A stretch of 11,663 nt of DNA from the NCBI GenBank assembly GCA_027030295.1, contig JALVFB010000141.1, positions 1 through 11,663 of the forward strand. Reading direction: 5' to 3'. The position numbers were made by a program, and so were the translations under genes. Every line of letters starts with the position of its first letter. Positions within the stretch are counted from its first letter, which is position 1. A model generated the notes under the pieces. The model ran no database searches. It worked only from the letters and a program-made list of their open reading frames with translations, and had not been told where the DNA came from. Shown in pieces: positions 1 to 6,536 of the stretch. The DNA is from Hyphomicrobiales bacterium. Lineage in GTDB: Bacteria > Pseudomonadota > Alphaproteobacteria > Rhizobiales > Aestuariivirgaceae.

Positions 1-63
1 CAGGCCATGTCCCGCCAGCAGCAGGACGAACACCACGGGCCTCATCGGCGGCATGCGCATCAT
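1..63 (-). CDS. 5' end of an unidentified gene with a signal-peptide-like start (partial)
   Basis: On the minus strand an ATG at 63-61 opens a frame that stays open to the window edge (21 codons). The visible peptide begins MMRMPPMRP and continues VVFVLLLAGHG. This is a basic n-region followed by a hydrophobic stretch, as expected for an exported or membrane protein. A GGAG lies about 10 bases upstream of the first ATG, and further ATGs at codons 2, 4 and 7 leave the exact start uncertain. In many alphaproteobacteria moeA is followed by comEC or lexA, but too little is visible to assign this gene. The function is unknown. It could be a chance frame, but the ribosome site plus the hydrophobic segment argue for a real gene. 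Confidence 0.5.
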   Translation of the reverse strand, partial: MMRMPPMRPVVFVLLLAGHGL

Positions 64-165
64 GGCGGGGTTTCTCCGGTTCGGTTCGCGCCGCCATTAG
101 CGCACGGACATGGTTGCCAGCGGGTAAACGGGGGCGTTCATACCAGAATGCATTAAGAACCACCC

Positions 166-234
166 ACCGCCCCGCGCCCCCACCCAACCCCCGAATTATG
201 AAAACCCAGGGCTTGGGTGGGGGCGCGGGGCGGT
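166..234 (-). terminator. 22-bp perfect hairpin downstream of moeA
   Basis: Positions 166-187 pair perfectly with 213-234. After one mismatch, three more pairs form inside (189-191 with 209-211). The stem is almost pure GC, with one arm nearly all pyrimidine. It starts 31 bases past the moeA stop, so it probably marks or protects the 3' end of the moeA transcript. The T-tract after the hairpin in the moeA direction is poor (GGTTCTTAATG); the plus-strand side has only TTT. It is therefore not a textbook intrinsic terminator. It resembles in composition the longer hairpin at 4752-4822. Confidence 0.5.
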
Positions 235-264
235 TTCACCGGTCAACCTTTGCGCAGCCTGGTA

Positions 265-1470
265 TCAGAAGTCGATGAGCAGCACTTCCACCACCGAGCC
301 GGCGGGCAGGGCGGGGGCGTGGGGCGGGCGGATGAGCAGGGCGTCGGCCTCCGCCAGGCGCCGCAGCATGGCGCTGTCCTGGCGCGAGAAAGGCAGGGCG
401 ATGGTTTCGCCCGTCTCCTCGTCGCGCTCCAGCCGCACGCGCAGATAGTCCTGGCGCTCGTCGTTTGCCGGCAGGTCGGCGACCAGCCTGGCGCGAATAA
501 TGCGCGGGGTCGTGTCCGTGCCCAGCAGCCGGGCCATGAGCGGGCGCAGGTAGATGAAGGCGCAGACCAGCGCCGAAACCGGATTGCCGGGCAGCCCCAG
601 GATGCGCTGGCGCCCGCGGCGGGCGAACATCAGCGGCTTGCCGGGGCGCTGCGCCACCTTCCAGAAATCACGCGCGATACCCAGCTTCTCGAAGGCCTCG
701 CCGATGAAGTCGTAATCGCCCACGGAAGCGCCGCCGATGCTGATGAGCACGTCGGCCTCGCGCCCGCGGTCGATGGCGGTGGCGATGGCGTCCACATCGT
801 CCGGCTGCAGACCGAGATCGACGGGCACGCCGCCGTGTTGCTCGACGAAGGCGGCGATGCCGAAGTTGTTCGAGGCGATGATCTGATCCGGCCCCGGTTC
901 CTCGCCCGGCAGCACCAGCTCGTCACCGCAGGCGAGAATGGCGACGCGCGGCTTCCTGCGCACCGGCACGGTGGGAAAATTCAGCGAGGCGGCGAGATTG
1001 ACCTGGCGCGCGCCCAGCCGTGTGCCTGCCTCCAGCAAGGTTTCGCCGGCGCGGTAGTCCATGCCGCGTTCGCGGATGAAGCGGCCGGGCACGCCCGGTT
1101 CGAGCACCCGCACCACGTCGCCGTCGCGCACGGTCACTTCCTGGATGATGATGGTGTCGGCGCCCTTCGGCACGGGCGAGCCGGTGAAGATGCGCACGGC
1201 CTCGCCGGGGCCGACGGTGACGTCCACGCCATGCCCGGCGGGGGCCTCGGCAATGACGCGCAATTCCGCCGGGGCCTTTTTCACGTCCTCGGCGCGCACG
1301 GCGTAGCCGTCCATGCTGGAGGCGTCGAACGGCGGCATGTCGCGCCTGGCCATCAGCGGCGCGGCCAGCACGCGGCCGGTGGCCCCGGCCAGCGGCACGT
1401 CCTCCGCCGGCAGCGGCTCCACGCCTTCCAGCACGCGGCGCAACGCTTCTTTCACGGGCAACAGGGACAT
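265..1470 (-). CDS. moeA: Molybdopterin molybdenumtransferase MoeA
   Basis: MoeA inserts molybdate into adenylylated molybdopterin to form the molybdenum cofactor in the cytoplasm. The 401-residue product has the usual family length. Visible motifs are PPFDASSMDGYA (residues 46-57), GDEL (182-185), GGASVGDYDF (246-255), RPGKP (275-279) and GLPGNPVSA (292-300). These cover the MoeA N-terminal domains and the MoCF-binding domain, and the C-terminal beta domain follows. The start at 1470 is chosen because GAGGAG lies six bases upstream. In-frame ATGs at 1509 and 1569 lack a convincing ribosome site and would add a non-conserved leader. The gene stands alone on its strand, divergent from a metal transporter, without the moaC or trpC neighbours common in alphaproteobacteria. 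A hairpin follows the stop. Identification is firm. Confidence 0.96.
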   Translation of the reverse strand: MSLLPVKEALRRVLEGVEPLPAEDVPLAGATGRVLAAPLMARRDMPPFDASSMDGYAVRAEDVKKAPAELRVIAEAPAGHGVDVTVGPGEAVRIFTGSPVPKGADTIIIQEVTVRDGDVVRVLEPGVPGRFIRERGMDYRAGETLLEAGTRLGARQVNLAASLNFPTVPVRRKPRVAILACGDELVLPGEEPGPDQIIASNNFGIAAFVEQHGGVPVDLGLQPDDVDAIATAIDRGREADVLISIGGASVGDYDFIGEAFEKLGIARDFWKVAQRPGKPLMFARRGRQRILGLPGNPVSALVCAFIYLRPLMARLLGTDTTPRIIRARLVADLPANDERQDYLRVRLERDEETGETIALPFSRQDSAMLRRLAEADALLIRPPHAPALPAGSVVEVLLIDF

Positions 1471-1598
1471 GGGAATCTCCTCGATCTTCCGGAACGTGGG
1501 CAAAGACATACAAGGTTGCCGCGCCGTGGGGAAGCGCTGGTCAAGCGTTCGTGTTTGTGTCATGTGCACGGCACCACAAGCGGGAAGGAGCGCGAACC

Positions 1599-2300
1599 AT
1601 GCTGTCGTTTCTCGTCATCGGGTTTCTGCTGGGCGTGCGCCACGCGCTGGAAAGCGACCACGTGGCGGCGGTGGCGACATTGGCGGTGGATGCGCGAAGC
1701 TGGCGGCAGGGCGCGGCGCTGGGGGCGCTGTGGGGGCTGGGGCACACGCTGGTGTTGCTGGCGGCGACGGCGGCGGCGCTGTTCCTGTTTCGCGGCATGA
1801 TGCCGAAGCTGGCCTTCGACCTGGAGCTGCTGGTGGGCGCGATGCTGGTGATTCTGGGGGTGGACGTGTTGCGTCGCCTGTGGCGGGAGCGGGTGCATGT
1901 GCACGTGCACCGGCACGCCGACGGCACGGTGCATGCGCACCTGCACGCGCACGCCGCCGGCGCGGCCGATCATGACCATCCGCTGGCGCATGAGCATGCG
2001 CATCCGCGGCTCTCCTGGCTGCGGGCGCTGGTGGTCGGCTCGGTGCACGGGCTGGCGGGATCGGCCGCCATCATGCTCATCGGGCTGGAGCAGGCCGCCA
2101 CCTCTCCGTGGCGGGGGCTGGCCTACGCGGCGCTGTTCGGCGCCGGCTCGGTGCTGGGGATGGCGGCCTTTTCGCTGGCGGTGGCGCTGCCGATGCAGGC
2201 GGCGCGCGGGGTGCGGTGGCTGACGGCCGGGCTGAACGCGCTGGCGGGGGTGGCGAGCATTTCTTTCGGCGCATGGGTGCTGGCGACGCACTGGCCTTGA
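1599..2300 (+). CDS. NiCoT/UreH-type nickel or cobalt transporter with His-rich loop
   Basis: This is a 233-residue inner-membrane protein of the nickel/cobalt transporter superfamily (HoxN/NixA/UreH-like), predicted to move Ni2+ or Co2+. The signature GVRHALESDHVAAV (residues 12-25) carries the His and Asp residues that characterise the family's first membrane helix. Further conserved-looking helix histidines occur in GLGHT (H49) and GSVHGLAG (H150). About six hydrophobic segments are visible (roughly 1-12, 40-64, 74-92, 142-163, 173-198, 207-230). Between the third and fourth lies a hydrophilic loop (about 99-137) with 13 histidines, probably a metal-binding or metal-buffering region. The start at 1599 is supported by GGAAGGAG eight bases upstream; the upstream ATG at 1551 lacks one. 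No nickel enzyme or urease gene is in view, so the metal is unproven. A hairpin follows the gene. Confidence 0.85.
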   Translation: MLSFLVIGFLLGVRHALESDHVAAVATLAVDARSWRQGAALGALWGLGHTLVLLAATAAALFLFRGMMPKLAFDLELLVGAMLVILGVDVLRRLWRERVHVHVHRHADGTVHAHLHAHAAGAADHDHPLAHEHAHPRLSWLRALVVGSVHGLAGSAAIMLIGLEQAATSPWRGLAYAALFGAGSVLGMAAFSLAVALPMQAARGVRWLTAGLNALAGVASISFGAWVLATHWP

Positions 2301-2332
2301 CGGCCGCGCGCGAGAGGGCCAAAAGCACAGGC

Positions 2333-2362
2333 GTCCGCGCTGCATCGGCGCGGACATTCGTT
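2333..2362 (+). terminator. Terminator-like hairpin after the metal transporter
   Basis: GTCCGCGC (2333-2340) and GCGCGGAC (2348-2355) form a perfect 8-bp GC stem with a 7-base loop, followed by ATTCGTTT. It lies 33 bases after the transporter stop and 33 bases before fabH. It probably reduces read-through into fabH. The T-tract is interrupted, so termination may be only partial. Confidence 0.5.
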
Positions 2363-2387
2363 TCACACCGTAGCGAAGAGCCTTGCC

Positions 2388-3362
2388 ATGCGCCGCAGCG
2401 TGATCACCGGCACCGGATCGTATCTGCCGGAAAAGGTGCTGACCAACGACGATCTGGCGCAGATCGTCGATACGTCGGATGAGTGGATCCGCACCCGCAC
2501 GGGCATCGCGAAGCGCCATGTGGCCGCCGAGGGGGAAACGACCTCCGATCTGGCGGCGCGGGCGGGGCGGCGGGCTCTGGAAGCGGCCGGCCGCGGGCCG
2601 GAAGACATCGACGCGGTGCTGGTGGCCACCACCACGCCGGATTACACCTTTCCGGCCACCGCCTGCGTGGTGCAGGACAAGCTGGGCGTGCCGGCTGGCG
2701 CCATGGCCTTCGACCTGCAGGCGGTGTGCTCCGGCTTCATCTATGGACTGTCGGTGGCCGATGCGCTGATTCACGGCGGACAGGTGCGCCGCGCCCTGCT
2801 CATCGGTGCGGAGACGCTCACCCGCATCCTGGACTGGGAAGATCGCTCCACCTGCGTGCTGTTCGGCGACGGCGCCGGGGCGGTGGTGCTGGAAGCCGCG
2901 GAGGGCGCCGGCACGGTGACCGACCGCGGCGTGCTGCACACGGTGGCGCGGGCGGAAGGGCGGCACCGCGCGCTGCTTCATACCGACGGCGGGCCTTCCA
3001 CCACCGGCACGGTGGGCAAGCTGCGCATGCAGGGGCGGGAGGTGTTCCGGCATGCGGTCACGCGCATCGCCGAGGCCATGCGGGAAGTAATGGACGCCGC
3101 CGGGGTGTCGGCGGAGGACATCGATCTGTTCGTGCCGCATCAGGCCAACGTGCGCATCCTGGAGGCGACGGCGAAGAAGCTGGGCATCCCCCCGGAAAAG
3201 GTGATGCTGACCATCGAGGAGCAGGGCAACACGTCGGCCGCCTCCATTCCGCTGGCGCTGGACGCGGCGGTGCGGCAGGGCAGGGCGCGCGAAGGCGACC
3301 TGTTGCTGCTGGAGGCGATGGGCGGCGGCTTCACCTGGGGGGCGTCGCTGGTGCGGCTGTAG
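2388..3362 (+). CDS. fabH: Beta-ketoacyl-ACP synthase III (FabH)
   Basis: FabH condenses acetyl-CoA with malonyl-ACP to begin type II fatty acid synthesis in the cytoplasm. The 324-residue length is standard. The catalytic triad is present: Cys114 in DLQAVCSGF, His251 in PHQAN (250-254), and Asn281 in [11 protein letters not shown]. The [10 protein letters not shown] motif (159-168) and the C-terminal GGGFTWG (312-318) are also typical. The ATG at 2388 gives the expected [14 protein letters not shown] start; the ribosome site (GAAGAG, 7 bases upstream) is modest. In alphaproteobacteria this gene normally follows plsX and precedes ihfA. Here ihfA follows but plsX is absent, replaced by the metal transporter. 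Identification is firm. Confidence 0.97.
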   Translation: MRRSVITGTGSYLPEKVLTNDDLAQIVDTSDEWIRTRTGIAKRHVAAEGETTSDLAARAGRRALEAAGRGPEDIDAVLVATTTPDYTFPATACVVQDKLGVPAGAMAFDLQAVCSGFIYGLSVADALIHGGQVRRALLIGAETLTRILDWEDRSTCVLFGDGAGAVVLEAAEGAGTVTDRGVLHTVARAEGRHRALLHTDGGPSTTGTVGKLRMQGREVFRHAVTRIAEAMREVMDAAGVSAEDIDLFVPHQANVRILEATAKKLGIPPEKVMLTIEEQGNTSAASIPLALDAAVRQGRAREGDLLLLEAMGGGFTWGASLVRL

Positions 3363-3404
3363 GCGGCTTGTGCGTGGTGCGACAAACCTGCCGGGGGTGT
3401 CTGG

Positions 3405-3433
3405 TTGACGAGGCCGGGATTAGTCCCTAGGCT
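3405..3433 (+). promoter_or_regulatory. Candidate sigma70-type promoter for ihfA
   Basis: TTGACG (3405-3410) is separated by 17 bases from TAGGCT (3428-3433), just downstream of fabH. The -35 matches five of six consensus bases and the -10 three of six. Spacing is ideal. A start near 3440 would give ihfA a leader of about 145 bases that includes an unusually AT-rich stretch (about 3455-3505). This is inferred from sequence only. Confidence 0.45.
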
Positions 3434-3457
3434 TCTTGCCACTCTGTGGAACACATT

Positions 3458-3470
3458 CCATTTGTTGAAT
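3458..3470 (-). promoter_or_regulatory. Possible IHF binding site in the ihfA leader
   Basis: CCATTTGTTGAAT (plus strand) matches the reverse of the IHF consensus WATCAANNNNTTR at seven of nine defined positions. It is embedded in a run of T-rich DNA that stands out in this GC-rich window, which suits IHF's need for bendable flanking AT tracts. ihfA autoregulation is known in enterobacteria, so feedback here is plausible but unproven. An adjacent short dyad, TGGAA-CACA-TTCCA, occupies 3447-3460. Confidence 0.25.
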
Positions 3471-3585
3471 TTTTCAGACATTCGTTTTTCCGTTTTTTCA
3501 ATCGGGACAGGGAAGGGGCGCATCCCCACATGGCGGGGGCGCTTTCTGCCGGGGAATAGCCACGATGCATGGGGGATTGTCCGGG

Positions 3586-3888
3586 ATGAAAAAAGACACG
3601 GTGACGCGGGCGACGCTGGCAGAAGCGGTGCATCGCAAGGTGGGGCTGTCGCGCAGCGAATCGCGGCAGCTGGTGGGGCAGGTGCTGGAACTGATGATCG
3701 AGGCGCTGGACAGGGACGAATTGCTGAAGCTCTCCAATTTCGGCACCTTCCGCATCCGCCACAAGAAGGCGCGCATCGGCCGCAACCCCCGCACCAAGGA
3801 AGAGGCCATCATCACGCCGCGCCGGGTGCCCAGCTTTCGCGCCAGCCCGAAGATGAAGGCGCGCATCAACGGCGATGACGAAGATTGA
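3586..3888 (+). CDS. ihfA: Integration host factor subunit alpha
   Basis: IhfA pairs with IhfB to form a heterodimer that binds and sharply bends DNA in the nucleoid. The 100-residue product has the HU/IHF fold throughout. It shows the N-terminal TRATLAEAVHRKVGLSRSES segment, the LSNFGTFRIR core strand (49-58), and the DNA-intercalating arm GRNPRT (65-70) with the RNP turn, followed by PRRVPSFR. The KLSNFGTF and C-terminal features fit the alpha rather than the beta subunit, as does its place after fabH. The start at 3586 is chosen because it matches the usual alpha-subunit N-terminus and has GGGGGA nine bases upstream. An in-frame ATG at 3565 with its own GGGGAA would add seven residues and cannot be excluded. 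Confidence 0.95.
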   Translation: MKKDTVTRATLAEAVHRKVGLSRSESRQLVGQVLELMIEALDRDELLKLSNFGTFRIRHKKARIGRNPRTKEEAIITPRRVPSFRASPKMKARINGDDED

Positions 3889-3902
3889 TGCCTCTCCGTT
3901 TT

Positions 3903-3938
3903 TTGCTGCGTCCGCCGGTGAATGGTGGTAAAATTCAC
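3903..3938 (+). promoter_or_regulatory. Candidate promoter/operator of the MerR-type gene
   Basis: A perfect 6-9-6 dyad (GTGAAT at 3918-3923, ATTCAC at 3933-3938) overlaps a good -10-like hexamer TAAAAT (3929-3934). A -35-like TTGCTG lies at 3903-3908, giving a 20-base spacer. Long spacers with a dyad at the promoter are characteristic of MerR-controlled promoters, so autoregulation is possible. Unlike classical MerR sites, the dyad is shifted to overlap the -10. The call rests on pattern alone. Confidence 0.35.
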
Positions 3939-4005
3939 GAAGGGAGAGATTCGGGGGGCGGCAAGCATGCCGCAGGTTGCAGAGGGCCTGCGGATAGGAG
4001 GGGGT

Positions 4006-4539
4006 ATGCAGAAGGCTCCGGATGCTTTCCGCACCATCAGCGAAGTGGCTGAAGAACTGGACGTGCCGCAGCATGTGCTGCGCTTCTGGGAAACGCGCTT
4101 TTCGCAAATCCGGCCCATGAAACGCGCCGGTGGCCGGCGCTATTATCGCCCGCAGGACGTGGACTTGCTGCGCGGCATTCGCAAGTTGCTTTATGACGAT
4201 GGCTATACCATCAAGGGGGTGCAGAAAATCCTGCGCGAGCACGGCATCGCGCACGTGATCGCCATTGGCCGGGGCGAGCTGGAAACGCTGCCCGCGGGGG
4301 GCGTCATGCCGGTGCAGACGGTCGCGGAGGTGAAAGCGGCGCCGGAAGGGGCCGAGATGGCGCGGGCGGCGCGGGCGGCGCAGGCGACGGCCGCGGCGGT
4401 GGCGCGCAAGGCGCCCGCTGGCCAAGGAGGCGTTTCGCGGCGTGAGCTGGAGCAGGCGCTGGCGGAGCTGGAAGAAGCGCGGAAGATGCTGCTGGCGGCG
4501 CTGGAGCGGGCGGGAGATGCGTCGGCGGCCGAATCCTGA
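4006..4539 (+). CDS. MerR-family transcriptional regulator
   Basis: This is a 177-residue cytoplasmic DNA-binding protein. Residues 8-77 form a MerR-type winged helix-turn-helix: [22 protein letters not shown], then the wing [21 protein letters not shown] and [10 protein letters not shown]. The middle (about 95-140) is a low-complexity Ala/Arg-rich linker. The tail (145-170) is a charged Glu/Leu/Ala helix that could be a coiled coil for dimerisation. No metal-binding cysteines are visible, so it is not a classical metal sensor. The start at 4006 has AGGAGG four bases upstream; the ATG at 3922 falls inside the putative promoter dyad and is rejected. Its position after ihfA and before tRNA-Pro is common in alphaproteobacteria, where its target is generally not defined. 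The ligand is unknown. Confidence 0.88.
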   Translation: MQKAPDAFRTISEVAEELDVPQHVLRFWETRFSQIRPMKRAGGRRYYRPQDVDLLRGIRKLLYDDGYTIKGVQKILREHGIAHVIAIGRGELETLPAGGVMPVQTVAEVKAAPEGAEMARAARAAQATAAAVARKAPAGQGGVSRRELEQALAELEEARKMLLAALERAGDASAAES

Positions 4540-4560
4540 TGGCGTCTGCAAAAACGGCTT

Positions 4561-4587
4561 TTGCTTGCCGCCGGCCGGTGCTATAGC
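4561..4587 (+). promoter_or_regulatory. Candidate promoter of tRNA-Pro
   Basis: TTGCTT (4561-4566) and TATAGC (4582-4587) are separated by 15 bases, with the context GTGCTATAGCG typical of alphaproteobacterial stable-RNA promoters. Transcription would begin about 35 bases before the mature tRNA. The short spacer weakens the call. Confidence 0.45.
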
Positions 4588-4628
4588 GTGGCCGAAGCGC
4601 CGGTCATGCGGGCCATGGCGCATCACGG

Positions 4629-4705
4629 CGGAGCGTAGCGCAGCCTGGTAGCGCACCACACTGGGGGTGTGGGGGTCGCCGGTTCAAATCCGGCCGCTCC
4701 GACCA
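4629..4705 (+). tRNA. tRNA-Pro (anticodon GGG), CCA encoded
   Basis: The full cloverleaf can be drawn by eye. The acceptor CGGAGCG (4629-4635) pairs with CGCTCCG (4695-4701). The D stem is GCGC/GCGC (4638-4641, 4651-4654). The anticodon stem CCACA/TGTGG (4656-4660, 4668-4672) encloses loop CTGGGGG with anticodon GGG at 4663-4665. The T stem GCCGG/CCGGC (4678-4682, 4690-4694) encloses TTCAAAT. Discriminator A (4702) and an encoded CCA (4703-4705) follow. It decodes CCC and CCU proline codons. All stems are fully paired, and the loops carry the expected conserved bases. A weak T-rich site (4729-4733) follows. Confidence 0.97.
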
Positions 4706-4751
4706 TTTCCTGCGCCGAGGCGCGTCGATTTTTATCATGTGCGTCCGACCG

Positions 4752-4827
4752 GCCCTCCCCGCTCCCCCTCCCCACCTCCCTCAATGGTACGCAAGGAGGT
4801 GGGGAGGGGAAGCGGGGAGGGCTTTTT
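4752..4827 (+). terminator. Very long (27 of 28 bp) hairpin with T5 tail after tRNA-Pro
   Basis: Positions 4752-4779 pair with 4795-4822 with a single C-A mismatch (4764/4810), around a 15-base loop. TTTTT follows at 4823-4827. The left arm is almost entirely pyrimidine and the right arm almost entirely purine. The plus-strand layout (GC stem then T5) suits an intrinsic terminator for the tRNA or MerR transcript. It also separates these from the convergent membrane-protein gene that ends at 4873. The stem is far longer than termination needs, so a mobile or REP-like palindrome is an alternative. Confidence 0.65.
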
Positions 4828-4872
4828 GCGCTGCGGCGCGTCGAGCCGGTTCTTCGTTCTCCGGTGTGACGT

Positions 4873-6144
4873 TCAGGCGGTGCCGCGTTTCCGCTTTTCC
4901 CGTTGCAGCCACAGTTCGCTGGCGGCGAACAGGCCCCAGGTCATGCCCAGCAACAGGTAGAAATGTCGCCAGTGGTCGGTGTCGATCTGAAAACCCTGGA
5001 TGATCATCAGCAGCAACGGCGCGAAGAAGGCAATGGCATGCCAGCGCCAGGGCGCGGGGATGAGAATGGCGCGCAGGCCCACCCAGATGGTGGAGAGAAT
5101 CAGCAGGAAATAGGAGATGCCGCCCAGCCAGCCATAGGAGGCGAAGGCGTTGATGTAGACATTGTGCGGGTCCAGCTTGAAGCGATATGCGTAGCCGAAG
5201 GGGGCGAGGCCGTTCGGATGGGTCAGCAACAGGGGAATGGAACGCAGCTGGCTGGCGAAACGGCCGGTTTCCTCCGTGTCGTAGGACTTCAGCAGGGTGA
5301 AGCGGTCCATGAACAGGGCGTGCACCTTCGGGATCGACAGCAGGATGACGAGTAGCGCGGCGCCACTGACGATGATGAACAGCGACATGAACACGATGCG
5401 CCGGCGCAAGGCTGGCTGGCGGGTGGTGATGAAGGTGAACAGGGCCAGCAGGATGAAGGAGCCGACGGTGTCCGCCCACGCACCGCGCGAAAAGGCCAGG
5501 AAAATGCCGCCCATGATGATCAGGAACGCCAGCCCGCGCAGAATGGGGCGGCGGACGTTGCCCAGCATGAAATCCTGGGCCAGGAATACCGCCGGCGCCA
5601 CCAGATAGGTGGAGAGCACGTTGGGATCCTTGAAGGTGCCCTGCGCGCGTTGCAAGGGCGCCCATTTGGCGCCCATGCCGGCGATGTCGAAATAGCCGAT
5701 CATGCCCAATATGGCGGCGATGACGGCGGCGACGACCCAGGCGTTGCGCACGATGGTGGCGATGCGCTCCGGCCGGGCGGTGGCGGCCATGGCGAAAAAC
5801 AGGGCGGTGACGGCCATGTAGCTGGAGATGAACACGAACATGTGCGCCCGTTCGGCCAGGTGGGGAGGCAGGCTCCAGCTCTGGGTGGCGCTCAAGAAGC
5901 CGCCGATGTTGTAAAGCGCCAGGAAGATGATCATCGGCGCGGTGAAGATGCTGGCCGTCAGCCCGCCGGGCAGAAACAGCAGGAAGGCCAGCGCGAACAG
6001 CATCTCGTAAGGGGCCGGCTCGACGATGACGAACCAGCTGGAGAGAATGAACAGCCACAGGGCGGCGTGCTGCAAGTGGACGAGCGTGGGGCGCAGGGGA
6101 ATGCCGCCGGCAGGTTGGTCTGGCAGGATGTGCTGCAGGCTCAT
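4873..6144 (-). CDS. O-antigen ligase/polymerase-like (Wzy_C family) membrane protein
   Basis: This 423-residue polytopic inner-membrane protein has about ten to twelve hydrophobic segments across residues 28-410. Landmarks fit the O-antigen ligase/polysaccharide polymerase family: QGTFKDPNVLSTYLV (168-182), AFSRGAW (217-223), a larger extracytoplasmic region (about 272-330) ending in DPHNVYINAFASYGWLGG (325-342), and IDTDHWRHFYLLLG (387-400). Such proteins join or polymerise lipid-linked glycans on the periplasmic face. The exact reaction (WaaL ligase, Wzy polymerase or exopolysaccharide polymerase) cannot be read from sequence; the HWRHF motif is reminiscent of exopolysaccharide-type members. 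The start at 6144 has only a weak GGAAG site 10 bases upstream. No glycosyltransferase or other polysaccharide gene is adjacent, so it appears as an isolated gene. Confidence 0.85.
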   Translation of the reverse strand: MSLQHILPDQPAGGIPLRPTLVHLQHAALWLFILSSWFVIVEPAPYEMLFALAFLLFLPGGLTASIFTAPMIIFLALYNIGGFLSATQSWSLPPHLAERAHMFVFISSYMAVTALFFAMAATARPERIATIVRNAWVVAAVIAAILGMIGYFDIAGMGAKWAPLQRAQGTFKDPNVLSTYLVAPAVFLAQDFMLGNVRRPILRGLAFLIIMGGIFLAFSRGAWADTVGSFILLALFTFITTRQPALRRRIVFMSLFIIVSGAALLVILLSIPKVHALFMDRFTLLKSYDTEETGRFASQLRSIPLLLTHPNGLAPFGYAYRFKLDPHNVYINAFASYGWLGGISYFLLILSTIWVGLRAILIPAPWRWHAIAFFAPLLLMIIQGFQIDTDHWRHFYLLLGMTWGLFAASELWLQREKRKRGTA

Positions 6145-6179
6145 GGCGGCGGCTTCCGGACTTTAGATGCAGCCTTCCA

Positions 6180-6219
6180 GAACACCGGCGGAGGAATTAC
6201 GCCCTCCGCCGGCGTTCTT
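6180..6219 (+). terminator. Terminator-like hairpin upstream of the ligase-like gene
   Basis: Positions 6180-6194 pair with 6203-6217 (14 of 15 pairs, one A-C mismatch) around an 8-base loop, followed by TTCTTTC-like sequence on the plus strand. Flanking CCAG (6177-6180) and CTGG could extend the structure with a bulge. It lies in the 5' region of the minus-strand ligase-like gene, where on the RNA it would be a leader hairpin without a T-tract. Orientation suits a plus-strand terminator, but no plus-strand gene is known upstream. Confidence 0.4.
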
Positions 6220-6490
6220 TCTGGCCTACGCTCATCCTTCCGGCCCGGCGGGCGGCGGAAGGGTACGCAACTCACATCCACGGCTGGCAACATAGGGCGA
6301 TGATGCTTAAGGGCCGGCTAAGGAGAGGCAAACGTTTGGTAAAGGCCGTGGCCCGGGGTGTTTCAGGATGAAGCGGCAATGGGGCGCAAATTGTCCGGAA
6401 ATGCGATTTTTGCTGGATTCGAAGGCCAAAAGGGTATTTGATGATTGGTGCCTGTCTGGTGCATGTGCCCCCGGTACGCCAGCACAGGCG

Positions 6491-6536
6491 GGCCCGCTCC
6501 CGCGTTCATGCAGGAGCGGGCCACTTTCTTGTTTTT
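6491..6536 (+). terminator. Intrinsic terminator-like hairpin with T-rich tail
   Basis: GGCCCGCTCC (6491-6500) and GGAGCGGGCC (6513-6522) form a perfect 10-bp stem with a 12-base loop. ACTTTCTTGTTTTT (6523-6536) follows. This is the best textbook terminator in the window, but it points in the plus direction and ends 20 bases before the stop of the convergent redoxin gene. It may end an uncalled plus-strand transcript. On the minus strand it could act only as a 3' stabilising stem. Confidence 0.6.

Noticed and set aside
1539..1544. TTGACC on the minus strand as a moeA promoter -35
   Set aside because: No acceptable -10 hexamer lies 15-19 bases downstream.
1471..1598. Possible riboswitch (Moco, nickel/cobalt or cobalamin) between moeA and the transporter
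   Set aside because: The 128-bp interval is short for a divergent pair with such an element, and I see no recognisable conserved core.
217..1800. Long plus-strand open frame opposite moeA
   Set aside because: It is antisense to a firm moeA, has His/Gly/Arg/Ala-rich composition and no family features; GC-rich codon bias produces such frames.
1560..3140. 526-codon minus-strand frame opposite the transporter and fabH
   Set aside because: It covers two real plus-strand genes and is low-complexity Arg/Gln/His sequence.
4678..4705. tRNA 3' end as a possible phage or island attachment site
   Set aside because: No integrase and no second copy of the tRNA 3' end is visible in the window.
4667..4960. 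Open frames starting inside tRNA-Pro
   Set aside because: They begin within the tRNA, run through the long hairpin and overlap the convergent ligase-like gene.
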